Source: Actinomadura xylanilytica (lineage in GTDB: Bacteria > Actinomycetota > Actinomycetes > Streptosporangiales > Streptosporangiaceae). Taken from it: a stretch of 64,000 nucleotides of DNA. Positions 1 through 11,684 of this stretch are shown one piece after another. Location of the stretch: NCBI RefSeq assembly GCF_030283145.1, contig NZ_JASNWE010000004.1, positions 1,208,173-1,272,172 on the forward strand, read 5' to 3'. The position numbers and the translations under genes are program-made. Under the pieces are notes generated by a model. It saw only the letters and a program-made list of their open reading frames with translations, was not told the origin of the DNA and did not search any database. Every line of letters begins with the position of its first letter. The first letter of the stretch is position 1.

Positions 1-1908
<1,908 letters not shown>

Positions 1909-1928
1909 CTGAATTCCCCTTGAGTTGA

Positions 1929-4900
1929 TCAGACCTCTTCGACACTGCTCGGCTCACGCCGGGACAGGTCGATGCCGAGCTCCTCCGCAGCGCGGAAGAC
2001 GTCCTCATCGGTGTCTCGCATCTCGATGGACATGCCGTCGCTGGAGAGGACCTCGACGTTGAGGCACAGCGACTGCATCTCCTTGATGAGCACCTTGAAG
2101 GACTCGGGAATGCCGGGCTCGGGGATGTTCTCGCCCTTGACGATGGCCTCGTAGACCTTGACCCGGCCGAGGACGTCGTCGGACTTGATGGTCAGCAGCT
2201 CCTGGAGGGCGTAGGCGGCGCCGTACGCCTCCAGAGCCCAGACCTCCATCTCACCGAAGCGCTGGCCACCGAACTGGGCCTTACCGCCGAGCGGCTGCTG
2301 AGTGATCATGGAGTACGGGCCGGTCGAGCGCGCGTGGATCTTGTCGTCGACCAGGTGGAGCAGCTTGAGGATGTAGATGTAGCCGACCGAGACCGGCTCG
2401 CTGTAGGGCTCGCCGGTACGGCCGTCGAACAGCCGCGCCTTCCCGCCCGGGCTCACCATGCGGTTGCCGTCGCGGTTGGGCAGGGTGCTCTCGAGCAGGC
2501 CGGTGACGTCGTCCTCGCGGGCACCGTCGAACACCGGAGTGGCGGTCTTGGTCCACGCGGGGGCCTCGTCGGCACCGATGTCGGTGAGCGCGCTCTTCCA
2601 CTCGGCGTCGACGCCCTCGACCTTCCAGCCGCGGCTGGCGACCCAGCCGAGGTGGGTCTCCAGGACCTGCCCCACGTTCATCCGGCCCGGCACGCCGAGC
2701 GGGTTGAGCACGATGTCGACCGCGGTGCCGTCCTCCATGAACGGCATGTCCTCGACCGGCAGGATCTTGGAGATGACGCCCTTGTTGCCGTGCCGTCCGG
2801 CCAGCTTGTCGCCGTCGGTGATCTTGCGCTTCTGCGCGACGTAGACCCGGACCAGCTCGTTCACGCCGGGCGGGAGCTCGTCGCCCTCGTCACGGCTGAA
2901 CACGCGGACGCCGATGACCTTGCCCTCTTCGCCGTGCGGCACCTTCAGCGAGGTGTCGCGCACCTCGCGCGCCTTCTCGCCGAAGATCGCGCGCAGCAGC
3001 CGCTCCTCCGGGGTCAGCTCGGTCTCGCCCTTGGGCGTGACCTTGCCGACCAGGATGTCGCCGGGGACGACGTCGGCGCCGATCCGGATGATGCCGCGCT
3101 CGTCCAGGTCGGCCAGGACCTCTTCGGAGACGTTCGGGATGTCCCGGGTGATCTCCTCGGGGCCCAGCTTGGTGTCGCGGGCGTCGACCTCGTGCTCCTC
3201 GATGTGGATCGAGGACAGGACGTCGTCCTGCACCAGGCGCTGGCTGAGGATGATGGCGTCCTCGTAGTTGTGCCCCTCCCAGGGCATGAACGCCACGAGG
3301 AGGTTCTTGCCGAGCGCCATCTCGCCGTCGTCGGTGCACGGGCCGTCCGCGACGACCTGGCCGACCTCGACCCGCTGCCCCTCGACCACGATGGGCTTCT
3401 GGTTGTAGCAGGTGCCCTGGTTGGACCGCTTGAACTTGGTGACCCGGTACGTGGTCCGGGTGGCATCGTCGTTCATCACGGTCACGTAGTCGGCGGAGAC
3501 CTCCTCGACCACGCCGGCCTTCTCCGCGGTGATCACGTCACCGGCGTCGACCGCGGCACGGTACTCCATACCGGTGCCCACCAGCGGCGCCTCGCTGCGC
3601 AGCAGCGGAACGGACTGGCGCTGCATGTTGGAGCCCATCAGCGCCCGGTTGGCGTCGTCGTGCTCCAGGAACGGGATCATCGCGGTGGCGACCGAGGTCA
3701 TCTGCCGCGCCGAGACGTCCATGTACTGGACGTCGTTCGGCGGGATCAGCTCGACCTCGCCGCCCTTCTTGCGGATGAGGACCTTGTCGTCGACGAAGGT
3801 GCCGTCGTCATTGAGCGCCGAGTTGGCCTGCGCGATGACGAAGCGGTCCTCCTCGTCGGCGGTGAGGTAGTCGATCTGCTCGGTGACCACACCGTCGGTG
3901 ACCTTGCGGTACGGCGTCTCGACGAAGCCGAACGGGTTGACCCGGCCGAACGCGGCGAGCGAGCCGATCAGGCCGATGTTCGGGCCTTCCGGCGTCTCGA
4001 TCGGGCACATGCGGCCGTAGTGCGACGGGTGGACGTCGCGGACCTCCATGCCGGCCCGCTCACGCGACAGGCCACCGGGGCCGAGCGCCGACAGCCGCCG
4101 CTTGTGCGTCAGGCCGTCGAGCGGGTTGCTCTGCTGCATGAACTGCGAGAGCTGGCTGGTGCCGAAGAACTCCTTGATGGAGGCGACGACCGGCCGGATG
4201 TTGATCAGGGTCTGCGGCGTGATCGCCTCGACGTCCTGGGTGGTCATCCGCTCGCGGACGACGCGCTCCATCCGGGCCAGGCCCAGCCGGACCTGGTTCT
4301 GGATCAGCTCGCCCACCGTGCGCAGCCGCCGGTTGCCGAAGTGGTCGATGTCGTCGACCTCGATCGGCACCGGGACCGCCCCGAGGGTGGCCTCCTCCTC
4401 GCCGGCGTGCAGCCGGACGAGGTACTCGATGGTGGCGACGACGTCGTCCTCGGTCATCGTGCCCTGGTTCATGTCCAGGTCGAGCCCGAGCTTCTTGTTG
4501 ACCTTGTAGCGGCCGACCTTGGCGAGGTCGTAGCGCTTGGGGTTGAAGTACAGGTTCTCCAGCAGGGTCTGCGCCGACTCCTTGGTCGGCGGCTCACCCG
4601 GCCGCAGCTTGCGGTAGATGTCGAGCAGGGCGTCGTCCTGGCCGGAGGTGTGGTCCTTCTCCAGGGTGACGTTGATCGACTCGTAGGAGCCGAAGCGCTC
4701 GCGGATGCGGGCCTCGTCCCAGCCGAGCGCCTTGAGCAGCACGGTGACCGGCTGCTTGCGCTTGCGGTCGATGCGCACGCCGACGTTGTCGCGCTTGTCG
4801 ATCTCGAACTCGAGCCAGGCGCCGCGGCTGGGGATGACCTTGCAGCCGTAGATGTCCTTGTCGGATGCCTTGTCGAGCGCGCGGTCGAAGTAGACGCCGG

Positions 4901-5396
4901 GCGAACGGACCAGCTGCGAGACGACGACTCGCTCGGTCCCGTTGACGATGAAGGTGCCCTTGGGCGTCATGAGCGGGAAATCGCCCATGAACACCGTCTG
5001 GCTCTTGATCTCACCGGTGGTGTTGTTGATGAACTCCGCCGTGACGAACATGGGGGCGGAGTAGGTCATGTCCTTGTCCTTGCACTCCTCGACGGAGTAC
5101 TTGGGCGGCTCGAACCGGTGATCGCGGAACGAGAGCGACATGGTCCCGGAGAAGTCCTCGATGGGACTGATCTCCTCGAAGATCTCCTCCAGACCCGACT
5201 GGGTCGGGACGCTCTTACTTCCGGCCTTCTGGGCCGCCTCGACCCGGGCCTTCCACCTCTCGTTGCCGAGCAGCCAGTCAAAAGAGTCGGTCTGCAGAGC
5301 AAGGAGGTCCGGGACTTCGAGCGGCTCCTTGATGCGCGCGAAGGAGACGCGGTTCGGACCGGTTGCGGTATTCGAGGCGTTGCGCGAGGCTGCCAA
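1929..5396 (-). CDS. rpoB: RNA polymerase beta subunit
   Basis: Full-length 1155-residue beta subunit, starting MAASRNASNT as in other actinomycetes. The rifampicin-resistance region (residues about 415-440) reads FMQQSNPLDGLTHKRRL. In E. coli numbering this gives Gln at 516, Ser at 518 and Asp at 522 in place of the usual Asp, Asn and Ser, while His526 (H431 here) and Ser531 (S436) are kept. Positions 516 and 522 are known sites of rifampicin-resistance mutations, so the enzyme may be intrinsically less sensitive; that is inference. The gene is first in the rpoB-rpoC operon and is preceded by a leader of about 390 bases. No second rpoB is in the window. Confidence 0.99.
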   Translation of the reverse strand: MAASRNASNTATGPNRVSFARIKEPLEVPDLLALQTDSFDWLLGNERWKARVEAAQKAGSKSVPTQSGLEEIFEEISPIEDFSGTMSLSFRDHRFEPPKYSVEECKDKDMTYSAPMFVTAEFINNTTGEIKSQTVFMGDFPLMTPKGTFIVNGTERVVVSQLVRSPGVYFDRALDKASDKDIYGCKVIPSRGAWLEFEIDKRDNVGVRIDRKRKQPVTVLLKALGWDEARIRERFGSYESINVTLEKDHTSGQDDALLDIYRKLRPGEPPTKESAQTLLENLYFNPKRYDLAKVGRYKVNKKLGLDLDMNQGTMTEDDVVATIEYLVRLHAGEEEATLGAVPVPIEVDDIDHFGNRRLRTVGELIQNQVRLGLARMERVVRERMTTQDVEAITPQTLINIRPVVASIKEFFGTSQLSQFMQQSNPLDGLTHKRRLSALGPGGLSRERAGMEVRDVHPSHYGRMCPIETPEGPNIGLIGSLAAFGRVNPFGFVETPYRKVTDGVVTEQIDYLTADEEDRFVIAQANSALNDDGTFVDDKVLIRKKGGEVELIPPNDVQYMDVSARQMTSVATAMIPFLEHDDANRALMGSNMQRQSVPLLRSEAPLVGTGMEYRAAVDAGDVITAEKAGVVEEVSADYVTVMNDDATRTTYRVTKFKRSNQGTCYNQKPIVVEGQRVEVGQVVADGPCTDDGEMALGKNLLVAFMPWEGHNYEDAIILSQRLVQDDVLSSIHIEEHEVDARDTKLGPEEITRDIPNVSEEVLADLDERGIIRIGADVVPGDILVGKVTPKGETELTPEERLLRAIFGEKAREVRDTSLKVPHGEEGKVIGVRVFSRDEGDELPPGVNELVRVYVAQKRKITDGDKLAGRHGNKGVISKILPVEDMPFMEDGTAVDIVLNPLGVPGRMNVGQVLETHLGWVASRGWKVEGVDAEWKSALTDIGADEAPAWTKTATPVFDGAREDDVTGLLESTLPNRDGNRMVSPGGKARLFDGRTGEPYSEPVSVGYIYILKLLHLVDDKIHARSTGPYSMITQQPLGGKAQFGGQRFGEMEVWALEAYGAAYALQELLTIKSDDVLGRVKVYEAIVKGENIPEPGIPESFKVLIKEMQSLCLNVEVLSSDGMSIEMRDTDEDVFRAAEELGIDLSRREPSSVEEV

Positions 5397-5603
5397 GAGT
5401 GGTCCTTCCGAGGGCTCGCGGCGTAACTGACGACACGCACGCCAGACGATCCACGTCCGAGACCTGCACGATGAGGCCCAAAAGGGACCAAGGCAGGAGT
5501 GCTCTCACACGTGGATGTCAGAGGGCAGCGCAAAGGGGCAGTGTAGCCGACCGCCACACCGCTCGCAACTCTACCGCCGCAGTATGCCTCACAGTTGCCT
5601 TGG

Positions 5604-5632
5604 AGCATCGCCTCTCAGGGCCTTGTAGTCAA
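5604..5632 (-). promoter_or_regulatory. Possible rpoB promoter
   Basis: On the minus strand TTGACT (5627-5632) and GATGCT (5604-5609) are 17 bases apart, about 210 bases upstream of rpoB. The -35 box is good and the -10 is weak. The 393-base gap between rpoB and the Mce operon otherwise holds only the terminator at 5726-5760. Confidence 0.3.
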
Positions 5633-5725
5633 GAGCGGACTTGGACTTTTCGGGCTCTGACCTGCAGTGAGGAAGACCATAGTTTAGGATCCGTCCGACT
5701 ACCCGGCGGTAGGGCCTGGACAACG

Positions 5726-5760
5726 GTCGGGCGACCACCCCGGAGGGGTGATCGCCCGAC
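5726..5760 (-). terminator. Terminator at the end of the Mce operon
   Basis: Inverted repeat with 16-base arms (5726-5741 and 5745-5760, one mismatch) and a 3-base loop, 30 bases beyond the last Mce-associated gene. It has no U tract, which is usual in actinomycetes. It would insulate rpoB from the Mce operon. Confidence 0.7.
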
Positions 5761-5789
5761 GTCGGAGCCCTGTCCGGACGGCCCCGTCC

Positions 5790-6980
5790 TCACATCATCT
5801 GGAGCTCCGCGACCAGCCATCGGCCGCCGACCTTCTTCATCACCAGGCGCACCGTGTACTGGTTCGGGGTGCGCTCGCCGCTGGCGCCCTTGGCGGTCTG
5901 CTGGTCGAGGTAGACCAGCGCGATCGCCTTGCCGTCGCCGATGCTCTCGACCGCGGTCTTCACCGCCGTCCCCTCCACCACGATCTTCCCCTGGAGCGCC
6001 GACGGCTTCACCGTGGTGGTCATCTTGGCGAACTCGGCGTGGAACGCGCCGGTGGTGTGGTCGGTGGCCCGCTTGAGGTCGTCGTCGATCGTCCGGTAGT
6101 CGTACGACGACAGGTCCTCGGCGGCCTGCCCGGCGGCGAACGAGACCTTGCCGACCGCCTTGGTGTCGCCCTGCTCCTGGTTCACCCCGGAGAGGGCCAC
6201 GCACAGCCACGCCAGCAGGGCCGCCAGCACCACGTTGACGGCGAGGAGCACCCACACCGCGGGACGCACCCCGCCGACCGCCGACTTCGGTGACCTGGAG
6301 CGGGACCGGGACCTCGCCTCGGCCGGGACGACGGTGGTCTCGAGCTCGCCCTCGCCCTCGTCCTCGTCCTCGTCGCTGTCCTCGTCCTCGTCGGTTCCGG
6401 CCTTGGAGGGCTCGGCCTCGGACGCCGCGGCCGTCTCGTCGGGCTCGTCGGCGTCCTCCTCGTCGGCGTCGGCGTCGGGTTCGGGCATTTTCCGGACGGG
6501 CTTCTTCTTCGTCGGGACGGACTTGGCCTCGACCGCGTCCGCGTCCGCGTCCGCCTCCGCGTCGTCGGCCGCGGCCTCGGGCTCGTCGTCGGGCTGGGGT
6601 TCGACTTTGGAGGGCTTGGCCTTGGCCGTGGTCTTGGTCGCGGTCTTGGCCTTCGGAGCGGGCTTAGAGACGGTCTCCGGCTCGGCTTCGACATCGTCCA
6701 CCGGCTCGGAATCGGCCTCTGGGGCGCTCTTCTTCCGCGTGGCGGCCTTGGATGTCTTGGTTGACTTCCCGGCACCCTTGGTCGTCGCCGCCACCTCAGC
6801 GTCGCTCTCAGCGTCCGCACTGGCGGCACCCTCGGCCTCGTCGGCCTCCAGGGCGGCCCGTTCGGCCTCGGCGGCAGCCTCCGCGGCCTTGCGGGCGGCC
6901 TCGTCGGCCTTCTGCCGGGCCTTCTCCGCCTTGCGCGCCTTGTCGGCGGCGTCGCGCTTCCCGCGCCCGAGCATCGTCAT
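5790..6980 (-). CDS. Mce-associated membrane protein with long acidic/Lys-rich N-terminus
   Basis: A 396-residue protein starting MTMLGRGKRD. Residues 1 to about 265 are low complexity: Ala/Glu/Lys-rich helical sequence, then Asp/Glu-rich tracts. One transmembrane helix follows (about 275-300, VWVLLAVNVVLAALLAWLCV), then a C-terminal domain of about 100 residues resembling the extracytoplasmic Mce-associated fold, ending in GGRWLVAELQMM. Mce-associated proteins usually close mce operons and are thought to stabilise the transporter. The ATG overlaps the stop of the preceding gene (ATGA). A long ORF runs upstream of this ATG but lies inside the neighbouring gene and was not used. Confidence 0.8.
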   Translation of the reverse strand: MTMLGRGKRDAADKARKAEKARQKADEAARKAAEAAAEAERAALEADEAEGAASADAESDAEVAATTKGAGKSTKTSKAATRKKSAPEADSEPVDDVEAEPETVSKPAPKAKTATKTTAKAKPSKVEPQPDDEPEAAADDAEADADADAVEAKSVPTKKKPVRKMPEPDADADEEDADEPDETAAASEAEPSKAGTDEDEDSDEDEDEGEGELETTVVPAEARSRSRSRSPKSAVGGVRPAVWVLLAVNVVLAALLAWLCVALSGVNQEQGDTKAVGKVSFAAGQAAEDLSSYDYRTIDDDLKRATDHTTGAFHAEFAKMTTTVKPSALQGKIVVEGTAVKTAVESIGDGKAIALVYLDQQTAKGASGERTPNQYTVRLVMKKVGGRWLVAELQMM

Positions 6981-7504
6981 GGGACAATTCCCATCTTCGA
7001 GACGAGCCAACGTCCGTCGACCCGGGTGAGGCCCATCGCGAACCGCCAGTTGCGCGGGGTTCCCTGCGGGACCTGGGGGCTGGTGGTCGTCGCGCTGATC
7101 GCCACGATCACCTCGGCCGAGTCCTCGTCCAGGGAGACCACCCCGGCCCGGACCTGCTGCACCTGCGAGGTGGCCTTGGTCTTGGTCGCGGTGTCCGCGA
7201 TGATCTTGGCCTGGGTGGACCACTGGTTCTTGATGTCGCCGGTCATCCCGCCGACCACCCGGTCGATGCCCTGCTGCACACTGCGGTAGTCGATGCTGGC
7301 CAGGTTGACGCCGGTCTGCCGGGCCGCCTGGGTGGCCGCCGCCCGCCGCTCGTTCTCGTCGTGGGCCGGCCGGTAGCGCAGGCCGACCACCCCGACCGCC
7401 GCGGCCAGGACCACGGCGAGCACGCCCAGGACGATCACGGTGACACCGCCACCGCGGCCCCGCGACGCCGCGGCGTCGACCGCGTCGGTCGCGCCGTACT
7501 TCAT
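6977..7504 (-). CDS. Mce-associated membrane protein
   Basis: A 175-residue protein with a single N-terminal transmembrane helix (about 20-43, VTVIVLGVLAVVLAAAVGVV) and an exported C-terminal domain ending GRWLVSKMGIVP. That ending parallels its downstream neighbour, so the two are probably paralogues. ATG at 7504 was chosen over an ATG 45 bases upstream because GGAGG sits just before it. It follows MceF by 78 bases, and its stop overlaps the next start. An accessory role in the Mce lipid transporter is inferred from position. Confidence 0.8.
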   Translation of the reverse strand: MKYGATDAVDAAASRGRGGGVTVIVLGVLAVVLAAAVGVVGLRYRPAHDENERRAAATQAARQTGVNLASIDYRSVQQGIDRVVGGMTGDIKNQWSTQAKIIADTATKTKATSQVQQVRAGVVSLDEDSAEVIVAISATTTSPQVPQGTPRNWRFAMGLTRVDGRWLVSKMGIVP

Positions 7505-7582
7505 CGCGTCGCCTCCTTCATCGGGTTCTGGCCGTACGTCCGCCATCACGTCCGCGTTCGGTCGTCACAGCGCCGGCCGTGA

Positions 7583-9055
7583 TCACTGTGAGAGCGGGCC
7601 GAGCAGCAGCATCTTCCAGGAGGACTCCCCCAGGATGCGCTGCTGGCCGCCGTTCGCGCCCATGCCGTAGCGCTTGCCGTCGGGCCCGTAGACCGTACCG
7701 GTCGAAGGGTCGTATCCGGCGATCTCCACCGATTCTGATGAGAACGGGACGTAAAGGGAGTTGTTCGCCGCGAGCGCGGCGTCCCCGCTCCCGGAGCCCT
7801 CGCCGGCGCCCTTCGCCGCGGGCTTGCCGCCCTTCCCGGACTCGGCCTTCGGGGCCCCGGCCGCGTTGCCGGAGGCACCGCCCGCCGGGAAGCCCGCGCC
7901 GTCCGTCGCGCCCGCGGGCACCTTCGGGACGGGCGACAGGTCCTGCTTGGGGAAGTTGCGCGCGCCGCGGACCGCGCTCGGGGAGCCGGGGCTGTCGGTG
8001 CAGCCCACGTCCAGCCGCGGGGCCTTGCGGCCGGTGTCCTGCGGCCAGCGGTGCTTGACCTTCTCGTAGCCCTTGGTGCACGGGGGCGGGGAGTCGAAGT
8101 TGAGCGCCAGGCCGAGGTGCTGGGTGCCGTCGCCGGGGGTCACGGTGAACGCGCCGGCCACCGTCATCGGGTACATGATCAGCAGCGAGCGCAGCCCGGC
8201 CTTGTGCGAGGCGATGATCTGGCCCGTGGTGGTCATGTTGGCCAGCAGCACCGGCAGCGTGGGCGCCAGGTCCTCGATGGTCTTGTCGGCCTGCACCACC
8301 GCGCCGGGGGTGGCCTCGATGGTCCGGCGCAGCGCCGGGTCGTCCTTGCGGAGCTGGGTGGTGAGCTCGTTCAGGTTCCGCGAGAAGCCGAGGATGTTGG
8401 CGCCCTGGGCCCGCTGGGTGTCGAGCACGGTGACGCTGTTGTCGAGCAGCTTCTTGGTGTCGGGGTAGGCCTGGTCGGCGGTCTTGAGCAGCCGGTCGGT
8501 GTCGTCCAGGATCGACTGGAGGTCGGCGGCCGAGCCGGAGAACGCCTTGTCGAGCTCGTCCACGATCGTGCCGAGGTTCTTGGGGTCGACCGACGAGACC
8601 AGCCGGTCGACGTTGCGCAGCAGCTCGGCGGTCGACACCGGGAGCGTGGTCAGCTCGCGCGGGATCGTGTAGGCGGCGCCCTGGTCCAGGTAGGGTCCGG
8701 TCCTGCGGGCGGGCTGGAGGTCGATGTACTGCTCGCCGACCGCCGACCGGTTCGCCACCACGGCCTTGGTGCCCGCGCGCGGGATCCGCTGCCCGCGGTC
8801 GAGGGTCAGCTCGACCTTGATGCCGCTCTCGGTGAGCCTGATCGGCCCGACCCGTCCGACCGGGACGCCCCGGTAGGTCACCTCGGCGTTAGTGAACACG
8901 CCGCCGGAGTCGGTGAGGTCGACGAAGGCGGTGTACTGGCGGCCGAACGTCTTGCGGCCGAAGCCGATGTAGTTCACCGACACGACCGTCACGCCGATGA
9001 CGGTGATGAGGGCGAAGGCGATCAACTGGATCTTGACGCCGCGCTTGAGGATCAC
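7583..9055 (-). CDS. mceF: MCE family protein, MceF position
   Basis: A 490-residue MCE-domain protein with an N-terminal signal anchor (residues about 8-30) and the MCE/MlaD domain at about 38-115 (GVPVGRVGPIRL). A long helical region follows (about 130-310), then a disordered Gly/Ala-rich tail. In Mce systems six such subunits form a hexameric tunnel carrying lipids across the envelope. GTG at 9055 overlaps the MceE stop (GTGA), so translation is coupled. Upstream in-frame sequence lies within mceE and is not part of this gene. It is the sixth and last MCE subunit of the operon. Confidence 0.9.
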   Translation of the reverse strand: MILKRGVKIQLIAFALITVIGVTVVSVNYIGFGRKTFGRQYTAFVDLTDSGGVFTNAEVTYRGVPVGRVGPIRLTESGIKVELTLDRGQRIPRAGTKAVVANRSAVGEQYIDLQPARRTGPYLDQGAAYTIPRELTTLPVSTAELLRNVDRLVSSVDPKNLGTIVDELDKAFSGSAADLQSILDDTDRLLKTADQAYPDTKKLLDNSVTVLDTQRAQGANILGFSRNLNELTTQLRKDDPALRRTIEATPGAVVQADKTIEDLAPTLPVLLANMTTTGQIIASHKAGLRSLLIMYPMTVAGAFTVTPGDGTQHLGLALNFDSPPPCTKGYEKVKHRWPQDTGRKAPRLDVGCTDSPGSPSAVRGARNFPKQDLSPVPKVPAGATDGAGFPAGGASGNAAGAPKAESGKGGKPAAKGAGEGSGSGDAALAANNSLYVPFSSESVEIAGYDPSTGTVYGPDGKRYGMGANGGQQRILGESSWKMLLLGPLSQ

Positions 9056-10395
9056 GAGAGGCCCCCCGTCATCAGGGTCTGGAGATCGCGCTGCCCGGCG
9101 CCCGGGCCGAGCGCGCCCGGCCGGTTCCGGGACGCGCCGCCCTTGTTCCCGGGCGTGGCCTTCGGAGTGGCGCCGGGAACGCCGGGGGTGCCGCCGGCCC
9201 CGCCACCGCCCGGAAGGCCCGGGATGCCGCCCTGCCCGCCCGCACCGCCGCCCCGGCCGCCCGGCGTCTGCGGCAGCACGCCCAGCGGCGACTGCGGGAG
9301 CTGCACGTTCGGGACGGTGAGCATGCTGCGCATCTGCTGCCCGTTGCCGAGCATCCCCTCCAGGTCGGTGCCGCCCAGCAGGTTGTGCGCGATGGACTCC
9401 ATGTCGAGGTCGACCGTGAGGTTGATGTTGCCGTAGTCGCCCTCGATCACGTTGCCGAAGGTCGCCGGGAACGGGAAGGTGATCAGCGATTCCAGCGACT
9501 TGGGCAGGTCGGAGCCGGCCTTGTTGAGGTTGCGCAGGATGGTGTCCAGATCCTTGAGGTTGGCCACCAGGTCGGCCTGCGACTGTTCGATCACGCCGGT
9601 CGTGGTGCGGCTCAGCTTGTCGAGCGCGACCAGCATCTTGGTCAGATCGGCGCGGTTGCGGTTCAGGACGCCGATGGCCGGGCCGGTCTTGTCGATGGTG
9701 TCGGCGATGGTCGCCCGCTCGCTGGACAGCTTGCCGGTCAGCCGGTCGATGCTGTCGATCGCCCGGGTGATGGAGCCGCGGTTGCGGTCCAGCGTGCCGA
9801 CGAAGGTGTTCACCTGGCCCAGCACCGACTTGATCGTCGCCTCCCGCCCGCCCATCGCGGCCTGGAGCTCGTGGCTGATCGTGGAGACCTGCTCGATGCC
9901 GCCGCCGTTCAGCAGCAGCGACATCGCCGACAGCACCTCCTCGACCTCGGTGCTGCGCGTGGTGCGGGCCAGCGGGATGAGGTCGCCGGAGCCGAGCCGC
10001 CCGGCGGCGGCCTGGCCCGGCGGCGCGGAGAGCGCGACGAACTTCTCGCCCAGCAGGCTGGTCTGGCCGATCGTGGCGACCGCGTTGTCGGGCAGCTTGA
10101 CGTCCTTGCGCACCTTGACGGTGACCAGGGCGTGCCAGCCGCCCGTCCCGCCGGCCAGGTCGATCTTGTCGACCTTGCCGACCGAGACGTCGTTGACCTT
10201 GACCACCGACTGCGGCACCAGGTCGAGCACGTTCGCGAACTCGATCCTGACGGTCGTGGGCCCGCTGCCGAGGTCCGGGCCGCCGGGCAGCGGGATCGAG
10301 TCGACCCCGCGGAACGAGCAGCCCGACAGGGCCGCCGCGCCCGCGAGCGCCGCGACCCCGGCGAGCCGCGCCCGCCGCCACTGCTTCCTGCTCAT
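9052..10395 (-). CDS. mceE: MCE family lipoprotein, MceE position
   Basis: A 447-residue MCE protein. The N-terminus is a lipoprotein signal peptide with lipobox LSGC and lipidated Cys at residue 26, the hallmark of the MceE (LprK-like) subunit. The MCE domain lies at about 48-125, followed by the helical region and a Gly/Pro-rich tail. ATG at 10395 overlaps the MceD stop (ATGA). It probably anchors the MCE hexamer at the outer face of the membrane. Confidence 0.92.
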   Translation of the reverse strand: MSRKQWRRARLAGVAALAGAAALSGCSFRGVDSIPLPGGPDLGSGPTTVRIEFANVLDLVPQSVVKVNDVSVGKVDKIDLAGGTGGWHALVTVKVRKDVKLPDNAVATIGQTSLLGEKFVALSAPPGQAAAGRLGSGDLIPLARTTRSTEVEEVLSAMSLLLNGGGIEQVSTISHELQAAMGGREATIKSVLGQVNTFVGTLDRNRGSITRAIDSIDRLTGKLSSERATIADTIDKTGPAIGVLNRNRADLTKMLVALDKLSRTTTGVIEQSQADLVANLKDLDTILRNLNKAGSDLPKSLESLITFPFPATFGNVIEGDYGNINLTVDLDMESIAHNLLGGTDLEGMLGNGQQMRSMLTVPNVQLPQSPLGVLPQTPGGRGGGAGGQGGIPGLPGGGGAGGTPGVPGATPKATPGNKGGASRNRPGALGPGAGQRDLQTLMTGGLS

Positions 10396-11663
10396 CGGCC
10401 ACCTCCGGGCAGCAGTCCCCTGACGTCCTTCGGCCTCTGCGCACCGGCCGGGCCGCCCTTGGCCGTCCCGGCGGCCTTCCCGCCCTTCGCGGCGGTGGCG
10501 CCGCTGCCCCGGCCGTTCGGCCCGTAGGCGTCCGGCGGGATCGGCTCCGGGTCGTAGTGGGTGGTCAGCGCGGTGATCCAGGACAGGTCCAGGCTGATCC
10601 CGGCCAGCGCCTTGCCGATGCCGTTGTAGGGCTTGACGAAGTCCAGGCACTGCTTGGCGGGCGTGCCGACCGAGTAGGCCAGCGAGCAGACCCAGTCGGC
10701 CAGGTCGTGGAACTGGCGCAGGTCGGCCCGGTTGTGGATGGTGCCGCTGATCGGGTCGTAGGCGCGGGCCAGGTTGTTGACCGCCATCGGGCCGGACTCC
10801 AGCAGCTCGGCGACCGCGTCCTTCTCCTTGACCAGCACGCCGGTGATCTGCGCGAGCTGCCGGACGTTGTCGGACAACTGGCCCCGGTTGTCCTTGATGA
10901 ACCGCTGCACGTTGCGCAGCGTCGGGGCGAGGGTGTTGAGGGCCGCGCTGAGCTCCTCTTTCTCCCCCGCGAGCTGCCCGGAGACCCCGTTGAGGTGCCC
11001 GGTGAACTGCTGGATCTGCTGGTCGTTGGCCTTCATCGCGTCGGTGATCACGCGCAGGTTCTTGATCGTGGTGGCGAGGTCACCGCGGTCGGCGCTGAAG
11101 GTGCTCAGCATCTTGGACGTGTCGTGGATCGTCTGCCGGATGTCGCCGCCCTGCCCTTGCAGGGTGTCGGCGCCGACCTGGAGGAGCTGCGAGAGCGAGC
11201 CGTCCTTGTTGGCGCCGTCCGGGCCGAGCGCCTTGGTGAGGTCGCTCAGGCTGCCGCCGATCTCGTCGACCTCCACCGGGACCGCGGTGCGGCTGGTGGT
11301 CAGCGTCGCCTTGTCCTGGAGCAGCGCGCCGCCCTTGTAGGCGGGGGTGAGCTGGATGTAGCGGTCGGCGACCAGGGTCTGGTTGACGATGACGGCCTGC
11401 GCGCCGGCGGGGACCTTGCGCCGGGCCTCGTACTCCAACTCGACCTTGACCGCGTCGCCGACCGGGGTCACCTTGGTGACCTTGCCGACCTTGATGCCGA
11501 GGATGCGCACGTCGGCACCCGCGTAGAGGCCCACGGTCTTGGTGAAGTACGCCGTCACGTGGCGCTGCTCGGACCCCTGGAGCAGCAGCACGAGCGAGGC
11601 CGCCAGCACCGCGACGGCGAGGATCGCGCCGCCGAGGCGAAGGATGGTTGCTGAGTTTCGCAC
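10392..11663 (-). CDS. mceD: MCE family protein, MceD position
   Basis: A 423-residue MCE subunit with a signal anchor at about 8-30 and an MCE domain at about 36-115 (VRILGIKVGKVTKV). A long helical stretch follows, then a C-terminal region ending in a Gly/Lys-rich tail. The start is GTG at 11663, preceded by AGGCAGGTC. The stop overlaps mceE, and a 21-base gap separates it from mceC upstream. It acts as one ring subunit of the lipid-transport tunnel. Confidence 0.9.
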   Translation of the reverse strand: MRNSATILRLGGAILAVAVLAASLVLLLQGSEQRHVTAYFTKTVGLYAGADVRILGIKVGKVTKVTPVGDAVKVELEYEARRKVPAGAQAVIVNQTLVADRYIQLTPAYKGGALLQDKATLTTSRTAVPVEVDEIGGSLSDLTKALGPDGANKDGSLSQLLQVGADTLQGQGGDIRQTIHDTSKMLSTFSADRGDLATTIKNLRVITDAMKANDQQIQQFTGHLNGVSGQLAGEKEELSAALNTLAPTLRNVQRFIKDNRGQLSDNVRQLAQITGVLVKEKDAVAELLESGPMAVNNLARAYDPISGTIHNRADLRQFHDLADWVCSLAYSVGTPAKQCLDFVKPYNGIGKALAGISLDLSWITALTTHYDPEPIPPDAYGPNGRGSGATAAKGGKAAGTAKGGPAGAQRPKDVRGLLPGGGR

Positions 11664-11684
11664 TGATGACCTGCCTGCTCGCGC

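Noticed and set aside
2334..5426. Plus-strand 1030-codon open frame opposite rpoB
   Set aside because: A mirror of rpoB in high-GC DNA; the minus-strand product is unmistakable.
9056..10444. Long upstream extension of the mceF frame
   Set aside because: Lies inside mceE; the signal anchor and the GTGA overlap place the true start at 9055.
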